A stretch of 22,259 nt of DNA from Betaproteobacteria bacterium. Its GTDB lineage: Bacteria > Pseudomonadota > Gammaproteobacteria > Burkholderiales > Usitatibacteraceae. Under the pieces are notes generated by a model. It did not search any database. It saw only the letters and a program-made list of their open reading frames with translations, and was not told the DNA's origin. A program made the position numbers and the translations under genes. This document shows positions 15,576 to 22,259 of this stretch, piece after piece (position 1 is the stretch's first letter; each line of letters begins with the position of its first letter). Location: contig JAAOZZ010000079.1 of NCBI GenBank assembly GCA_012274175.1, forward strand, positions 1 to 22,259. Reading direction: 5' to 3'.

Positions 15576-17395
15576 GGCGACTGGGTCGCGGCGGCGGGCC
15601 GCTCGCCTTTCTCGCTCGCGCGCGTGGCGTGGCGCTCGGGAATGGAGAGCAGCCGGGCGGAATTGACGAGCGCCATGTGCGTGAGCGCCTGCGGGAAGTT
15701 TCCGAGCATGCGCCGTCCGCGCGCATCGTATTCCTCCGACAGCAGCCCGACGTCGTTGCCGAGCGCGAGCAGCCGCTCGAACAGGGCCTCGCCCTCGGCG
15801 CGCCGGCCGGTCAGCACGAGGCTGTCGGCGAGCCAGAACGAGCATGGCAGGAACGTGCCTTCCCCCGGCGGCAGTCCGTCGACATCCGCCGCGGTCGAAT
15901 AGCGCCGCACCAGCCCGTCGACGACGAGGCCGCGCTCGATTGCTGCGACGGTGCCGAGCACTCGCGGATCCGTGGGCGGCAGGAATCCGACCTGGGGAAT
16001 CAGGAGCAGGCTCGCATCGAGGTGCGGCGAGCCGTAGGATTGCACGAACGTGTTGCGCCGCGCATCGTAGCCCGCCGCGCAGACCTGCGCATGGATCCCG
16101 TCGCGCACCTTCCTCCAGCGCTCGAGCGGGCCCTCGCGCCCGAAGGCCTCCATGTCCTTTACGGCCCGGTCGAAAGCCACCCAGGCCATCACCTTGGAAT
16201 GGGTGAAATGGCGGCGCGGCCCGCGAATTTCCCAGATGCCCTCGTCCGGCTGCTCCCAGCACGATTCCAGGAAGCCGAGCAAGGCGACCTGGATGCTCCA
16301 GGAGGCCGGCTCCGGAGGAAGGCCGGCGGCCCGCGCGAGGTGCAGCGTATCCATGACTTCGCCGTAGACGTCGAGCTGGAACTGCTTCGAGGCCGCGTTG
16401 CCGATGCGCACGGGACTCGCGCCGTCGTATCCGGGCAGCCAGCCCACCACGTATTCGTCGAGGCGCCGCTCGCCCATGACGCCGTAGAGGGTCTGCAGGT
16501 CTTCGGGTTTACCCGCCGCGGCGCGCAGCAGCCATTCGCGCCACGCAACGGCCTCCTCGTGGTAGCCGGCGAGCAGCAGCGCGTTCAACGTGAACGTGGC
16601 GTCGCGCAGCCAGCAGTACCGGTAGTCCCAGTTGCGCGTGCCGCCCGGCTGCTCGGGCAACGAAGTCGTAGGCGCCGCAACGATCCCTCCGGTGGGTCCG
16701 TAGGTCAGCGCCTTGAGCGTGATCAGCGAGCGTTCCACCGCTCCGCGCCAGCGTCCCCGGTAGGTGGATCGCCCGGACCATTCGCGCCAGGCCGTCTCGG
16801 TGGCGGCCAGCGCGCGCTCCGGATCGACGGGTCGCGTGGCCGCTTCGTGGGAAGGACGGTATTCGAGCACGAAGGCCTTTCGATCGCCCCCGGTCACGGA
16901 AAATTCGGCCACGGTCTTCATGTTTTCGCCGCGCACGGCCACCGTGGTGCGCAACTCCAGCGTGTCCGGTCCCGCGGTCGCCTGCAGCGTGTCATCCAGG
17001 CGCCGTACCCACGGCACGATGGATCCGTAGTCGAAGCGGATGATGAGCTCCATGCGCATGGCCACCCGGCCCCGCAGGCCCTCCACGATGCGCAGGACCA
17101 TCCGGTTTCCGTCCGAAAGCGGCATGCAGTCGATGATCCGCGCGGTGCCGTCGGCCGTCTCGAAATCGGTTTCCAGGACCAGGGTGCCGTCGCGATACCT
17201 GCGCCGGATGTCGCGCACCTCCGCGGCCGGCGCGATCAGCCACCGACCGTGCCCGGGCAATCCCAGCAACGCCGCGAAACACGCGCCCGAATCGAATCGG
17301 GGAAGGCAAAGCCAATCGATGGAGCCGTCCCGGCCGACCAATGCCGCGGCATGGCAGTCGCCGATCAGCGCGTAGTGTTCAATCGGCAGGGGCAT
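15572..17395 (-). CDS. Glycoside hydrolase family 15 (glucoamylase or trehalase)
   Basis: This 607-residue protein has no signal peptide and is thus probably cytosolic. It has the bacterial GH15 layout: an N-terminal beta-sandwich domain starting PIEHYALIGDCHAAALVGRD and GSIDWLCLPRFDSGACFAAL, then an alpha/alpha-barrel from about residue 215. Barrel motifs are NWDYRYCWLRDATFTLNALL (255-274), QLDVYGEVMD, DEGIWEIRG (probable acid Glu385) and GEGTFLPCSFWLADSL (probable base Glu512). Enzymes of this type invert the anomeric configuration and release beta-glucose from alpha-glucans; several actinobacterial relatives are trehalases. The adjacent glucokinase-like gene fits either donor. The ATG overlaps the end of zwf by 17 bases. 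Confidence 0.92.
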   Translation of the reverse strand: MPLPIEHYALIGDCHAAALVGRDGSIDWLCLPRFDSGACFAALLGLPGHGRWLIAPAAEVRDIRRRYRDGTLVLETDFETADGTARIIDCMPLSDGNRMVLRIVEGLRGRVAMRMELIIRFDYGSIVPWVRRLDDTLQATAGPDTLELRTTVAVRGENMKTVAEFSVTGGDRKAFVLEYRPSHEAATRPVDPERALAATETAWREWSGRSTYRGRWRGAVERSLITLKALTYGPTGGIVAAPTTSLPEQPGGTRNWDYRYCWLRDATFTLNALLLAGYHEEAVAWREWLLRAAAGKPEDLQTLYGVMGERRLDEYVVGWLPGYDGASPVRIGNAASKQFQLDVYGEVMDTLHLARAAGLPPEPASWSIQVALLGFLESCWEQPDEGIWEIRGPRRHFTHSKVMAWVAFDRAVKDMEAFGREGPLERWRKVRDGIHAQVCAAGYDARRNTFVQSYGSPHLDASLLLIPQVGFLPPTDPRVLGTVAAIERGLVVDGLVRRYSTAADVDGLPPGEGTFLPCSFWLADSLVLTGRRAEGEALFERLLALGNDVGLLSEEYDARGRRMLGNFPQALTHMALVNSARLLSIPERHATRASEKGERPAAATQSP

Positions 17396-18794
17396 CGACG
17401 AGCGTGGGGTTGTGCCAACGGCCGTCCGGCGCGATAAGGGCGTCGGCTTCGCGCGGCCCCCAACTTCCGCGCTTGTAGGGCCGCGCGCGTTCGTGCTTCG
17501 TGAGGACGGGATCGACCACCGCCCAGGCCGCCTCCACGGCGTCCTCGCGGGTGAAGAGCGCTCCGTTGCCCGCCATGGCATCTCCCAGCAGCCGCGCGTA
17601 GGGCGCCTGCTCTCCCGGCTGCTCGTCGACCAGGTAGAGCTCCCGCTGGTCCCCGACGAATTCCTTTCCCGCGCGCTTCACGCGAGCCGCGAGCGCGACG
17701 GCGGAGCTGGGGGAGAGGCGAAAGCGAAGATAGTTGGTGCCGCCGCGCGGCGGGGCCGAGTCGGCGAAGAGGCGCTGCGGCGGCGGTTTCAACTGGACAA
17801 TCACTTCGGAAGCCGTCTCGGCCAGGCATTTCCCGGAGCGCAGGTACCACGGCACGCCCGCCCAGCGCCACGAGTCGATGAAAAGGCGCAGGGCGCAAAA
17901 CGTCTCGACGTCCGAGTTCCTCGCGACGCCCGGCTCCCTGCGGTAGCCGGCGTACTGGCCGCGCACGAGGTCTTCGGGCGCGAGCGGGCGCATTGCCTGG
18001 AAGACGTCGGCCGTCTCGCCGTGCACGGCCCCGAAGCCGCGATAGGACGGCGGTTCCATGGCGAGGAGGGCCACGATCTGGAAGAGGTGGTTCTGGACCA
18101 CGTCGCGCAGGCAGCCGGCGGTTTCGTAGAACGCGCCCCGTTCCTCCACGCCGAAATCCTCGGACAAGGTGACCTGGACGCTCGCCACGTAGTTGCGGTT
18201 CCAGATCGGCTCCAGGAACGAGTTGGCGAAGCGAAAGTAGAGGATGTTCATGATCGCTTCCTTCGCGAGGAAGTGATCGATGCGGAAGATCGAGTCTTCC
18301 GGGAACGCGGACCGCGCGATGCGGTTGAGGGCGCGTGCCGAGGCCAGGTCGCGCCCGAACGGCTTCTCGACGATGACGCGCGCCCGATCAACGATCCCCC
18401 TGGCGGCAAGGCCCTGGATCACCGTCGCGAAGAGCGCGGGCGGGATGGCGAGGTAGTACGCCGGTCGCCGCGCATCGCCGAGCGCCTGCTCGAGCGCCTT
18501 GAATGTACCCGGGTCGTTGTAGTCGCCGTCGACGTAGCGCAGCTGCGAGAGCAGGCGGCGCAGGGCCTTCCGGTCGTCGATCCCTCCCGATTGCCGGATG
18601 CCGTCCTCGGCGCGCTTGCGCAACTGCGCGAGGCTCCACTTCGAGGAGGCGACGCCCACCACCGGAACGTCGAGCGCGCCGCGCTTGGCCAGCGCATAGA
18701 GCGCGGGAAAGATCTTCTTGTGCGCGAGATCCCCGGTGATGCCGAACAGGACCAGCGCGTCCGACGGTGCCGCGCCGCGGTTGCCGCCATCCAT
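17379..18794 (-). CDS. zwf: Glucose-6-phosphate 1-dehydrogenase
   Basis: This 471-residue enzyme oxidises glucose-6-P to 6-phosphogluconolactone with NAD(P)+. It has the nucleotide loop FGITGDLAHKKIFPALY (17-33), the EKPFGRD motif (143-149) and the active-site signature RIDHFLAKE (171-179), with the catalytic histidine region intact. Usual family members read GASGDL and RIDHYLGKE; the differences here are conservative except Ala for Gly in the signature. The ATG is one base after the gnd stop, so the two are co-translated. The length is slightly short against about 490 residues in E. coli but without gaps at key sites. It feeds gnd, with pgl supplied by the operon just upstream. Confidence 0.96.
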   Translation of the reverse strand: MDGGNRGAAPSDALVLFGITGDLAHKKIFPALYALAKRGALDVPVVGVASSKWSLAQLRKRAEDGIRQSGGIDDRKALRRLLSQLRYVDGDYNDPGTFKALEQALGDARRPAYYLAIPPALFATVIQGLAARGIVDRARVIVEKPFGRDLASARALNRIARSAFPEDSIFRIDHFLAKEAIMNILYFRFANSFLEPIWNRNYVASVQVTLSEDFGVEERGAFYETAGCLRDVVQNHLFQIVALLAMEPPSYRGFGAVHGETADVFQAMRPLAPEDLVRGQYAGYRREPGVARNSDVETFCALRLFIDSWRWAGVPWYLRSGKCLAETASEVIVQLKPPPQRLFADSAPPRGGTNYLRFRLSPSSAVALAARVKRAGKEFVGDQRELYLVDEQPGEQAPYARLLGDAMAGNGALFTREDAVEAAWAVVDPVLTKHERARPYKRGSWGPREADALIAPDGRWHNPTLVDAPAD

Positions 18795-18795
18795 C

Positions 18796-19821
18796 TCAGC
18801 TCGTTCCCTTCTTCTTCTTCTCCTCGTGCCCGCCGAACTGCTTGCGCATCGCGGACAGCACCCGATTGGCGAAATCCGCGCCATCTCGCGAGCTGAAGCG
18901 TTCATAGAGCGCGGCGCTGAGGACGGGGGCGGGGACGCCTTCCTCGATCGCGCTGGCGATCGTCCATCGCCCCTCGCCGGAATCCGACACGCGCCCGGCG
19001 TAGCTCTTCAGGCCGGGGTCGTCCACGAGCGAGGCGGCGGTGAGGTCCAGCAACCACGAGCCGATCACGCTGCCTCGGCGCCAGACTTCCGCGACCTGGG
19101 GCAGGTCCAGGTCGTATCGGTAATACTCCGGGTCGCGCAGCGGCGTCGTTTCCGCGTCCGCATCGCGCACGCGCTTGCCGGCGTTGGCATTGCGCAGGAT
19201 GTTCAATCCCTCCGCATAGGCCGCCATCAGCCCGTACTCGATGCCGTTGTGGACCATCTTCACGAAATGCCCCGCGCCCGCCGGGCCGCAATGCAGGTAT
19301 CCATGCTCGGCCGGACCGGGAGTCCCCTTGCGGCCCGGAGTGCGCGGTGCCGCGTCGACGCCGGGTGCGATGCTGCGGAAGATCGGGTCGAGCTGCCGGA
19401 CGATTTCGCCCTCGCCGCCGATCATCAGGCAGAAGCCGCGCGCGAGGCCGAACACGCCGCCGCTGGTCCCGCAATCGAGATAATGGATGCCCCTCCCTGC
19501 GAGCGCCTTGGCCCGCGCGACATCGTCCCGGTAGAAGCTGTTGCCGCCGTCGATCACGATGTCGCCGGCATCCAGGCGCGAGGCGAGATTGTCGATCGTC
19601 GTGCCGGTCACGGCGGCGGGGACCATCACCCAGACCGCGCGCGGCTGCGGCAGCTTCGCGACGAGGTCATCGATGGAGGCGCAGCCCCGGACGCCGCGGC
19701 CCGCGAGCTTCCTCACGGCGGCGGCTTTCACGTCGTAGACGACGCAAACGTGCCCGTCCTTCGTCAGGCGGCGCACGAGGCTCGCCCCCATGCGCCCCAG
19801 TCCGATCATGCCGAGATTCAT
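18796..19821 (-). CDS. gnd: 6-phosphogluconate dehydrogenase (decarboxylating), short type, probably NAD-preferring
   Basis: This 341-residue enzyme converts 6-phosphogluconate to ribulose-5-P and CO2. It has the Rossmann loop GMIGLGRMG (4-12), the substrate motif [14 protein letters not shown] with catalytic lysine region [12 protein letters not shown], and a shortened C-terminal helical domain. The length matches the short Gnd class (about 300-340 residues) rather than the E. coli type (about 468). After the second beta strand the protein has an Asp (Asp30 in VVYDVK) where NADP-dependent Gnd has Asn-Arg-Ser; this points to NAD+. The ATG at 19821 begins at the Rossmann strand, with AAGGGG in front. 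It is the first gene of the operon that runs through pgm. Confidence 0.94.
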   Translation of the reverse strand: MNLGMIGLGRMGASLVRRLTKDGHVCVVYDVKAAAVRKLAGRGVRGCASIDDLVAKLPQPRAVWVMVPAAVTGTTIDNLASRLDAGDIVIDGGNSFYRDDVARAKALAGRGIHYLDCGTSGGVFGLARGFCLMIGGEGEIVRQLDPIFRSIAPGVDAAPRTPGRKGTPGPAEHGYLHCGPAGAGHFVKMVHNGIEYGLMAAYAEGLNILRNANAGKRVRDADAETTPLRDPEYYRYDLDLPQVAEVWRRGSVIGSWLLDLTAASLVDDPGLKSYAGRVSDSGEGRWTIASAIEEGVPAPVLSAALYERFSSRDGADFANRVLSAMRKQFGGHEEKKKKGTS

Positions 19822-19871
19822 CCTTGGTGCCCCTTGGGGTACGGCAGGAAAAGTCGAGGAAAGGTTCCGTA

Positions 19872-19881
19872 CCGCATGCGG
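19872..19881. repeat. Perfect 10-bp palindrome CCGCATGCGG upstream of gnd
   Basis: This self-complementary 10-mer lies in the 126-base gap between pgl and gnd, about 12 bases downstream of a GATAAT box and 50 bases before the gnd start. It could be an operator overlapping the start of the transcript, or a short RNA stem. Confidence 0.4.
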
Positions 19882-19892
19882 CACCGTCCACG

Positions 19893-19924
19893 ATTATCAC
19901 CCCGTGCGCAAGCGCTCCGTGCGC
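19893..19924 (-). promoter_or_regulatory. Probable promoter of the gnd-zwf-GH15-kinase-HAD-tal-pgm operon
   Basis: On the minus strand GATAAT (19898-19893) is a 5/6 match to the -10 box, preceded by TG one step from the extended position. Two identical octamers GCGCACGG (19924-19917 and 19909-19902) lie upstream with a 15-base period, one covering the -35 place and one inside the spacer. No good -35 hexamer is present. The gap before gnd is the only sizeable one between pgl and pgm, which makes a promoter here likely on layout alone. Confidence 0.45.
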
Positions 19925-19947
19925 TGGCGAACACTGTAGGCCAGCTG

Positions 19948-20661
19948 TCAGGATGCCAACGGCAGGAGCAGCGCGGACTCCACCAACACGTCGACTCCCG
20001 CCGCCGGCAGGATCGAGCGCGCCGGTATGTCCTTGGCCGCACGCCACGCGGCCACAGCACCACGCTTGGACTCGCCGCAGACCAGGAAGATCACCTGGCG
20101 CGCGCGGCTGAGGCGTGCCGCGCTCATCGACACGCGTTGCGGCGGGGGCTTGGGTGCGTCGAACACGGCGAGCGTATCGGGCGCTCCGGGCGCCGTTGCC
20201 CACTCGTGGCCCGGAAACAGGCTTGCGGTGTGGCCATCCTCGCCCAACCCGAGCAGGACGAGGTCGAAGTCGCCGACCCCGCGCAGCGTATCCGCGTACA
20301 TGCGGGCGGCTTGAAGCGCGCCCCGCTGCGCCGGTATCACATGCAACCGGGCCGGGGCGATGGGCACCGAGTCGAGCCAGGCTTCCGCGGCCATGCGCGA
20401 GTTGCGCGCCGCATCGTCCGGCGGCAGGCAGCGCTCGTCGCCGAAATAGATGTGCCAAGCCGACCAATCGGCGTGGGCTGCGCGCAGCGCGCGATAGATC
20501 CCGCGCGGCGTGTTTCCGCCGGCGAGCACGAGAAGGAATCGGCCGCGTGCGCCGATGGCCCGCGCCGCACCGGCCAGGATGGCCTCGATCGCCGCTTGAT
20601 GCAGCGCCGGCATATCGTGAACCCCATGCCAGCGGGTGGCCGTGGTGGCCGAAGGACTCAT
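19948..20661 (-). CDS. pgl: 6-phosphogluconolactonase
   Basis: This 237-residue enzyme belongs to the SOL/DevB/NagB-like family that opens 6-phosphogluconolactone to 6-phosphogluconate. Signature segments are LVLAGGNTPRGIY (45-56), YFGDERCLPPDDAARNSRMA (72-91) and LGLGEDGHTASLFPG (137-151), which contains the family's catalytic histidine. The ATG at 20661 lies ten bases after the transketolase stop; upstream starts in the same frame would overlap transketolase extensively without homology. The ribosome site is weak, so coupling to tkt is likely. It forms the tail of a tkt-pgl unit and is separated from gnd by 126 bases that hold a probable promoter. Confidence 0.95.
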   Translation of the reverse strand: MSPSATTATRWHGVHDMPALHQAAIEAILAGAARAIGARGRFLLVLAGGNTPRGIYRALRAAHADWSAWHIYFGDERCLPPDDAARNSRMAAEAWLDSVPIAPARLHVIPAQRGALQAARMYADTLRGVGDFDLVLLGLGEDGHTASLFPGHEWATAPGAPDTLAVFDAPKPPPQRVSMSAARLSRARQVIFLVCGESKRGAVAAWRAAKDIPARSILPAAGVDVLVESALLLPLAS

Positions 20662-20671
20662 CGGCCGATCG

Positions 20672-22259
20672 TCAGCGCAGCAGCGCCAGTGCGCGTGCGC
20701 ACACGTTGTCCGCGGTGAAGCCATACTCGCGCAACAGGACCTCGCCCGGGGCCGAGGCGCCGAAGCGTTCCACTCCGAGCACGTCGCCCCGGTCTCCGAC
20801 GTAGCGATGCCATCCCTGGGGCACGCCGGCCTCGACCGCGAGCCGCGCGCCGATCGAGGGCGGCAACACCGCATCCCGGTATTCCCGCGGTTGGGCGTCG
20901 AACAATTCCCAGCTTGGCAGCGAGACGACCCGCGCCGCGACGCCCTGCTTCGACAGCATCTCCCGCGCGGCCACGGCGAGCGCGACTTCCGATCCCGTGG
21001 CGATGAGGATCAACTGCGCATTGCCTCCCGGCGGGTCGGCGAGGACGTAGCCCCCGCGCCGCAGCCCGTCGGCGGGGGCGAACCGCGAGCGGTCGAGCGT
21101 CGGGACGTCCTGTCGCGTGAGCACCAGCGCCACCGGCCGATCGCGCGTCTCGAGCGCCACCCGCCAGGCGACGGCGGTCTCGTTGGCGTCGCAGGGACGA
21201 ATGACGTCGAGGCGGGGAATGGCTCGCAGGCCCGCGAGCTGCTCGACGGGCTGGTGCGTCGAGCCGTCCTCGCCCAGCGCGATGCTGTCGTGGGTGAACA
21301 CGTAGATGACGTGCAGCCCCATCAGCGCGGCAAGCCGCATCGGCGGGCGCATGTAATCGGAAAAGACCAGGAACGTCGCGCCGAACGGGATGGTCCCACC
21401 ATGTGCGGCCAGGCCGTTCAGGACCGCTCCCATCCCATGCTCTCGCACGCCGAAATGCAGGTTGCGCCCGGCGCGACTCCAGCCGCCCCCGTCGGAGCCC
21501 TGTCGATCGCGGGCGCCGGCGCCGGGCGCCTCGAAGTCTCCCAATCCCTGCAACGCGGTGAGGGTCGACGGATCCAGGTCCGCGGAGCCGCCGATGAGCG
21601 CCGGCAGGCGCGGCGCGACGGCATTCATCACCTTGCCGGAGGCGACACGGGTAGCCATGCCCCGAGCGTCCGCGGGAAACACGGGAATGTCCTGGTCCCA
21701 GCCCGCGGGCAGTCCCCCATGCAGGAGGTGCTGCAATTCCCGCGCGAGCTCGGGATGCTCTCGGGCGTACGCGGAGAACCTCTCGTTCCACTCGTCGTGC
21801 GCTCGCCGGCCCCGCGCGACGGACTCGCGAAAATGGACCCGCGCCTGCTCGGGGACGAGAAACGTGGGCTCCGTCGGCCAGCCGAGGTTGCGCTTGGTGA
21901 GGCGCACCTCTTCTTCGCCGAGCGGCGAGCCGTGCGCCTTGTAGCTGTCCTGGCGGTTGGGCGAACCATAGCCCAGGTGCGTGCGCACGAGGATCAGCGA
22001 GGGACGCCGGGTTTCGGCGTGGGCGCTCGAAAGCGCACGCTCGATCGCCGCGAGATCGTTGCCGTCGTCGACAGATTGGGTGTGCCAGCCGTAGGCCTCG
22101 AAGCGCCGGGCGCGGTCCTCCGTGAACGCGATGTCGGTGCCCGCGGACAGCGTGACCCGATTGTCGTCGTAGAGGTAGACCAGCTTGCCGAGCTGCAGGT
22201 GTCCCGCGAGCGAGGCGGCTTCCGACGCCACGCCTTCAATCAGGTCGCCGTCGCTCACG
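20672..22259 (-). CDS. tkt: Transketolase (partial; N-terminus outside the window)
   Basis: About 528 residues of a transketolase are visible; the first 150 or so, including the start and the GDG of the ThDP motif, lie beyond the right edge. The visible part starts at [20 protein letters not shown], just after that motif, followed by the YDDNRVTL metal-binding stretch. The pyrimidine domain follows, with [20 protein letters not shown] and [20 protein letters not shown], then the C-terminal domain with [16 protein letters not shown]. It transfers two-carbon units between pentose phosphates and makes xylulose-5-P available, the substrate of the phosphoketolase encoded downstream. The sequence appears intact up to the stop, and the pgl start follows after ten bases. 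Confidence 0.97.
   Translation of the reverse strand, partial: VSDGDLIEGVASEAASLAGHLQLGKLVYLYDDNRVTLSAGTDIAFTEDRARRFEAYGWHTQSVDDGNDLAAIERALSSAHAETRRPSLILVRTHLGYGSPNRQDSYKAHGSPLGEEEVRLTKRNLGWPTEPTFLVPEQARVHFRESVARGRRAHDEWNERFSAYAREHPELARELQHLLHGGLPAGWDQDIPVFPADARGMATRVASGKVMNAVAPRLPALIGGSADLDPSTLTALQGLGDFEAPGAGARDRQGSDGGGWSRAGRNLHFGVREHGMGAVLNGLAAHGGTIPFGATFLVFSDYMRPPMRLAALMGLHVIYVFTHDSIALGEDGSTHQPVEQLAGLRAIPRLDVIRPCDANETAVAWRVALETRDRPVALVLTRQDVPTLDRSRFAPADGLRRGGYVLADPPGGNAQLILIATGSEVALAVAAREMLSKQGVAARVVSLPSWELFDAQPREYRDAVLPPSIGARLAVEAGVPQGWHRYVGDRGDVLGVERFGASAPGEVLLREYGFTADNVCARALALLR

Noticed and set aside
18718..20718. Long plus-strand open frame of 666 codons opposite zwf/gnd/pgl
   Set aside because: Its residues are Arg/Ala/Gly/His-rich without any motif. 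It is the antisense shadow of GC-rich genes with clear homology on the minus strand.

Overview
The window is a GC-rich (roughly two-thirds G+C), densely packed chromosomal stretch of a Gram-negative bacterium, most likely a betaproteobacterium. This rests on the PqiA/B/C envelope set, an entericidin-type lipoprotein, the style of the phosphoketolase and acetate kinase, and the GC-rich codon use. Lineage is an inference from gene content; no rRNA or tRNA is present. Every gene I can support lies on the minus strand, so the text below follows transcription from high to low coordinates.

Right part (about 22259 to 11395): central sugar metabolism. A transketolase whose N-terminus lies outside the window is followed by pgl. 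After a 126-base gap come gnd, zwf, a GH15 alpha-glucosidase, a polyphosphate-glucokinase-like ROK kinase, a HAD hydrolase, tal and pgm. From gnd to pgm the genes touch or overlap (mostly ATGA junctions), so they look like one operon. GH15 would free glucose, the kinase would make glucose-6-P, Zwf/Pgl/Gnd would oxidise it, Tkt/Tal would rearrange pentose phosphates, and Pgm would connect to glucose-1-P and glycogen.

Middle (11385 to 5330): two units with the same promoter layout. The first encodes a 45-residue GGW-repeat membrane peptide, acetate kinase and phosphoketolase, which turn xylulose-5-P or fructose-6-P into acetyl-P, acetate and ATP. The second encodes a tandem PRC-barrel protein, an exported PRC-barrel protein, a membrane protein of unknown function, and a decayed 3' fragment of a second phosphoketolase. 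Both units start with TGCGTA-N6-CGCACAGA placed exactly 19 bases before a TATNNT box, which puts the dyad at about -41.5. This is the class II activator position. A shared, possibly low-oxygen-responsive regulator is my best inference.

Left part (5282 to 1): an entericidin-like lipoprotein with its own promoter and a hairpin, a ferritin-fold di-iron protein resembling acyl-ACP desaturases, then a pqi operon with PqiA split into two genes, PqiB (three MCE domains) and PqiC, followed by a TlpA-like thioredoxin.

No CRISPR array, insertion sequence, tRNA or rRNA was seen. The strongest candidates for something undescribed are the paired promoters (with a 10-codon leader ORF in one of them), the small GGW-repeat peptide leading the ack-xfp operon, and the phosphoketolase remnant.
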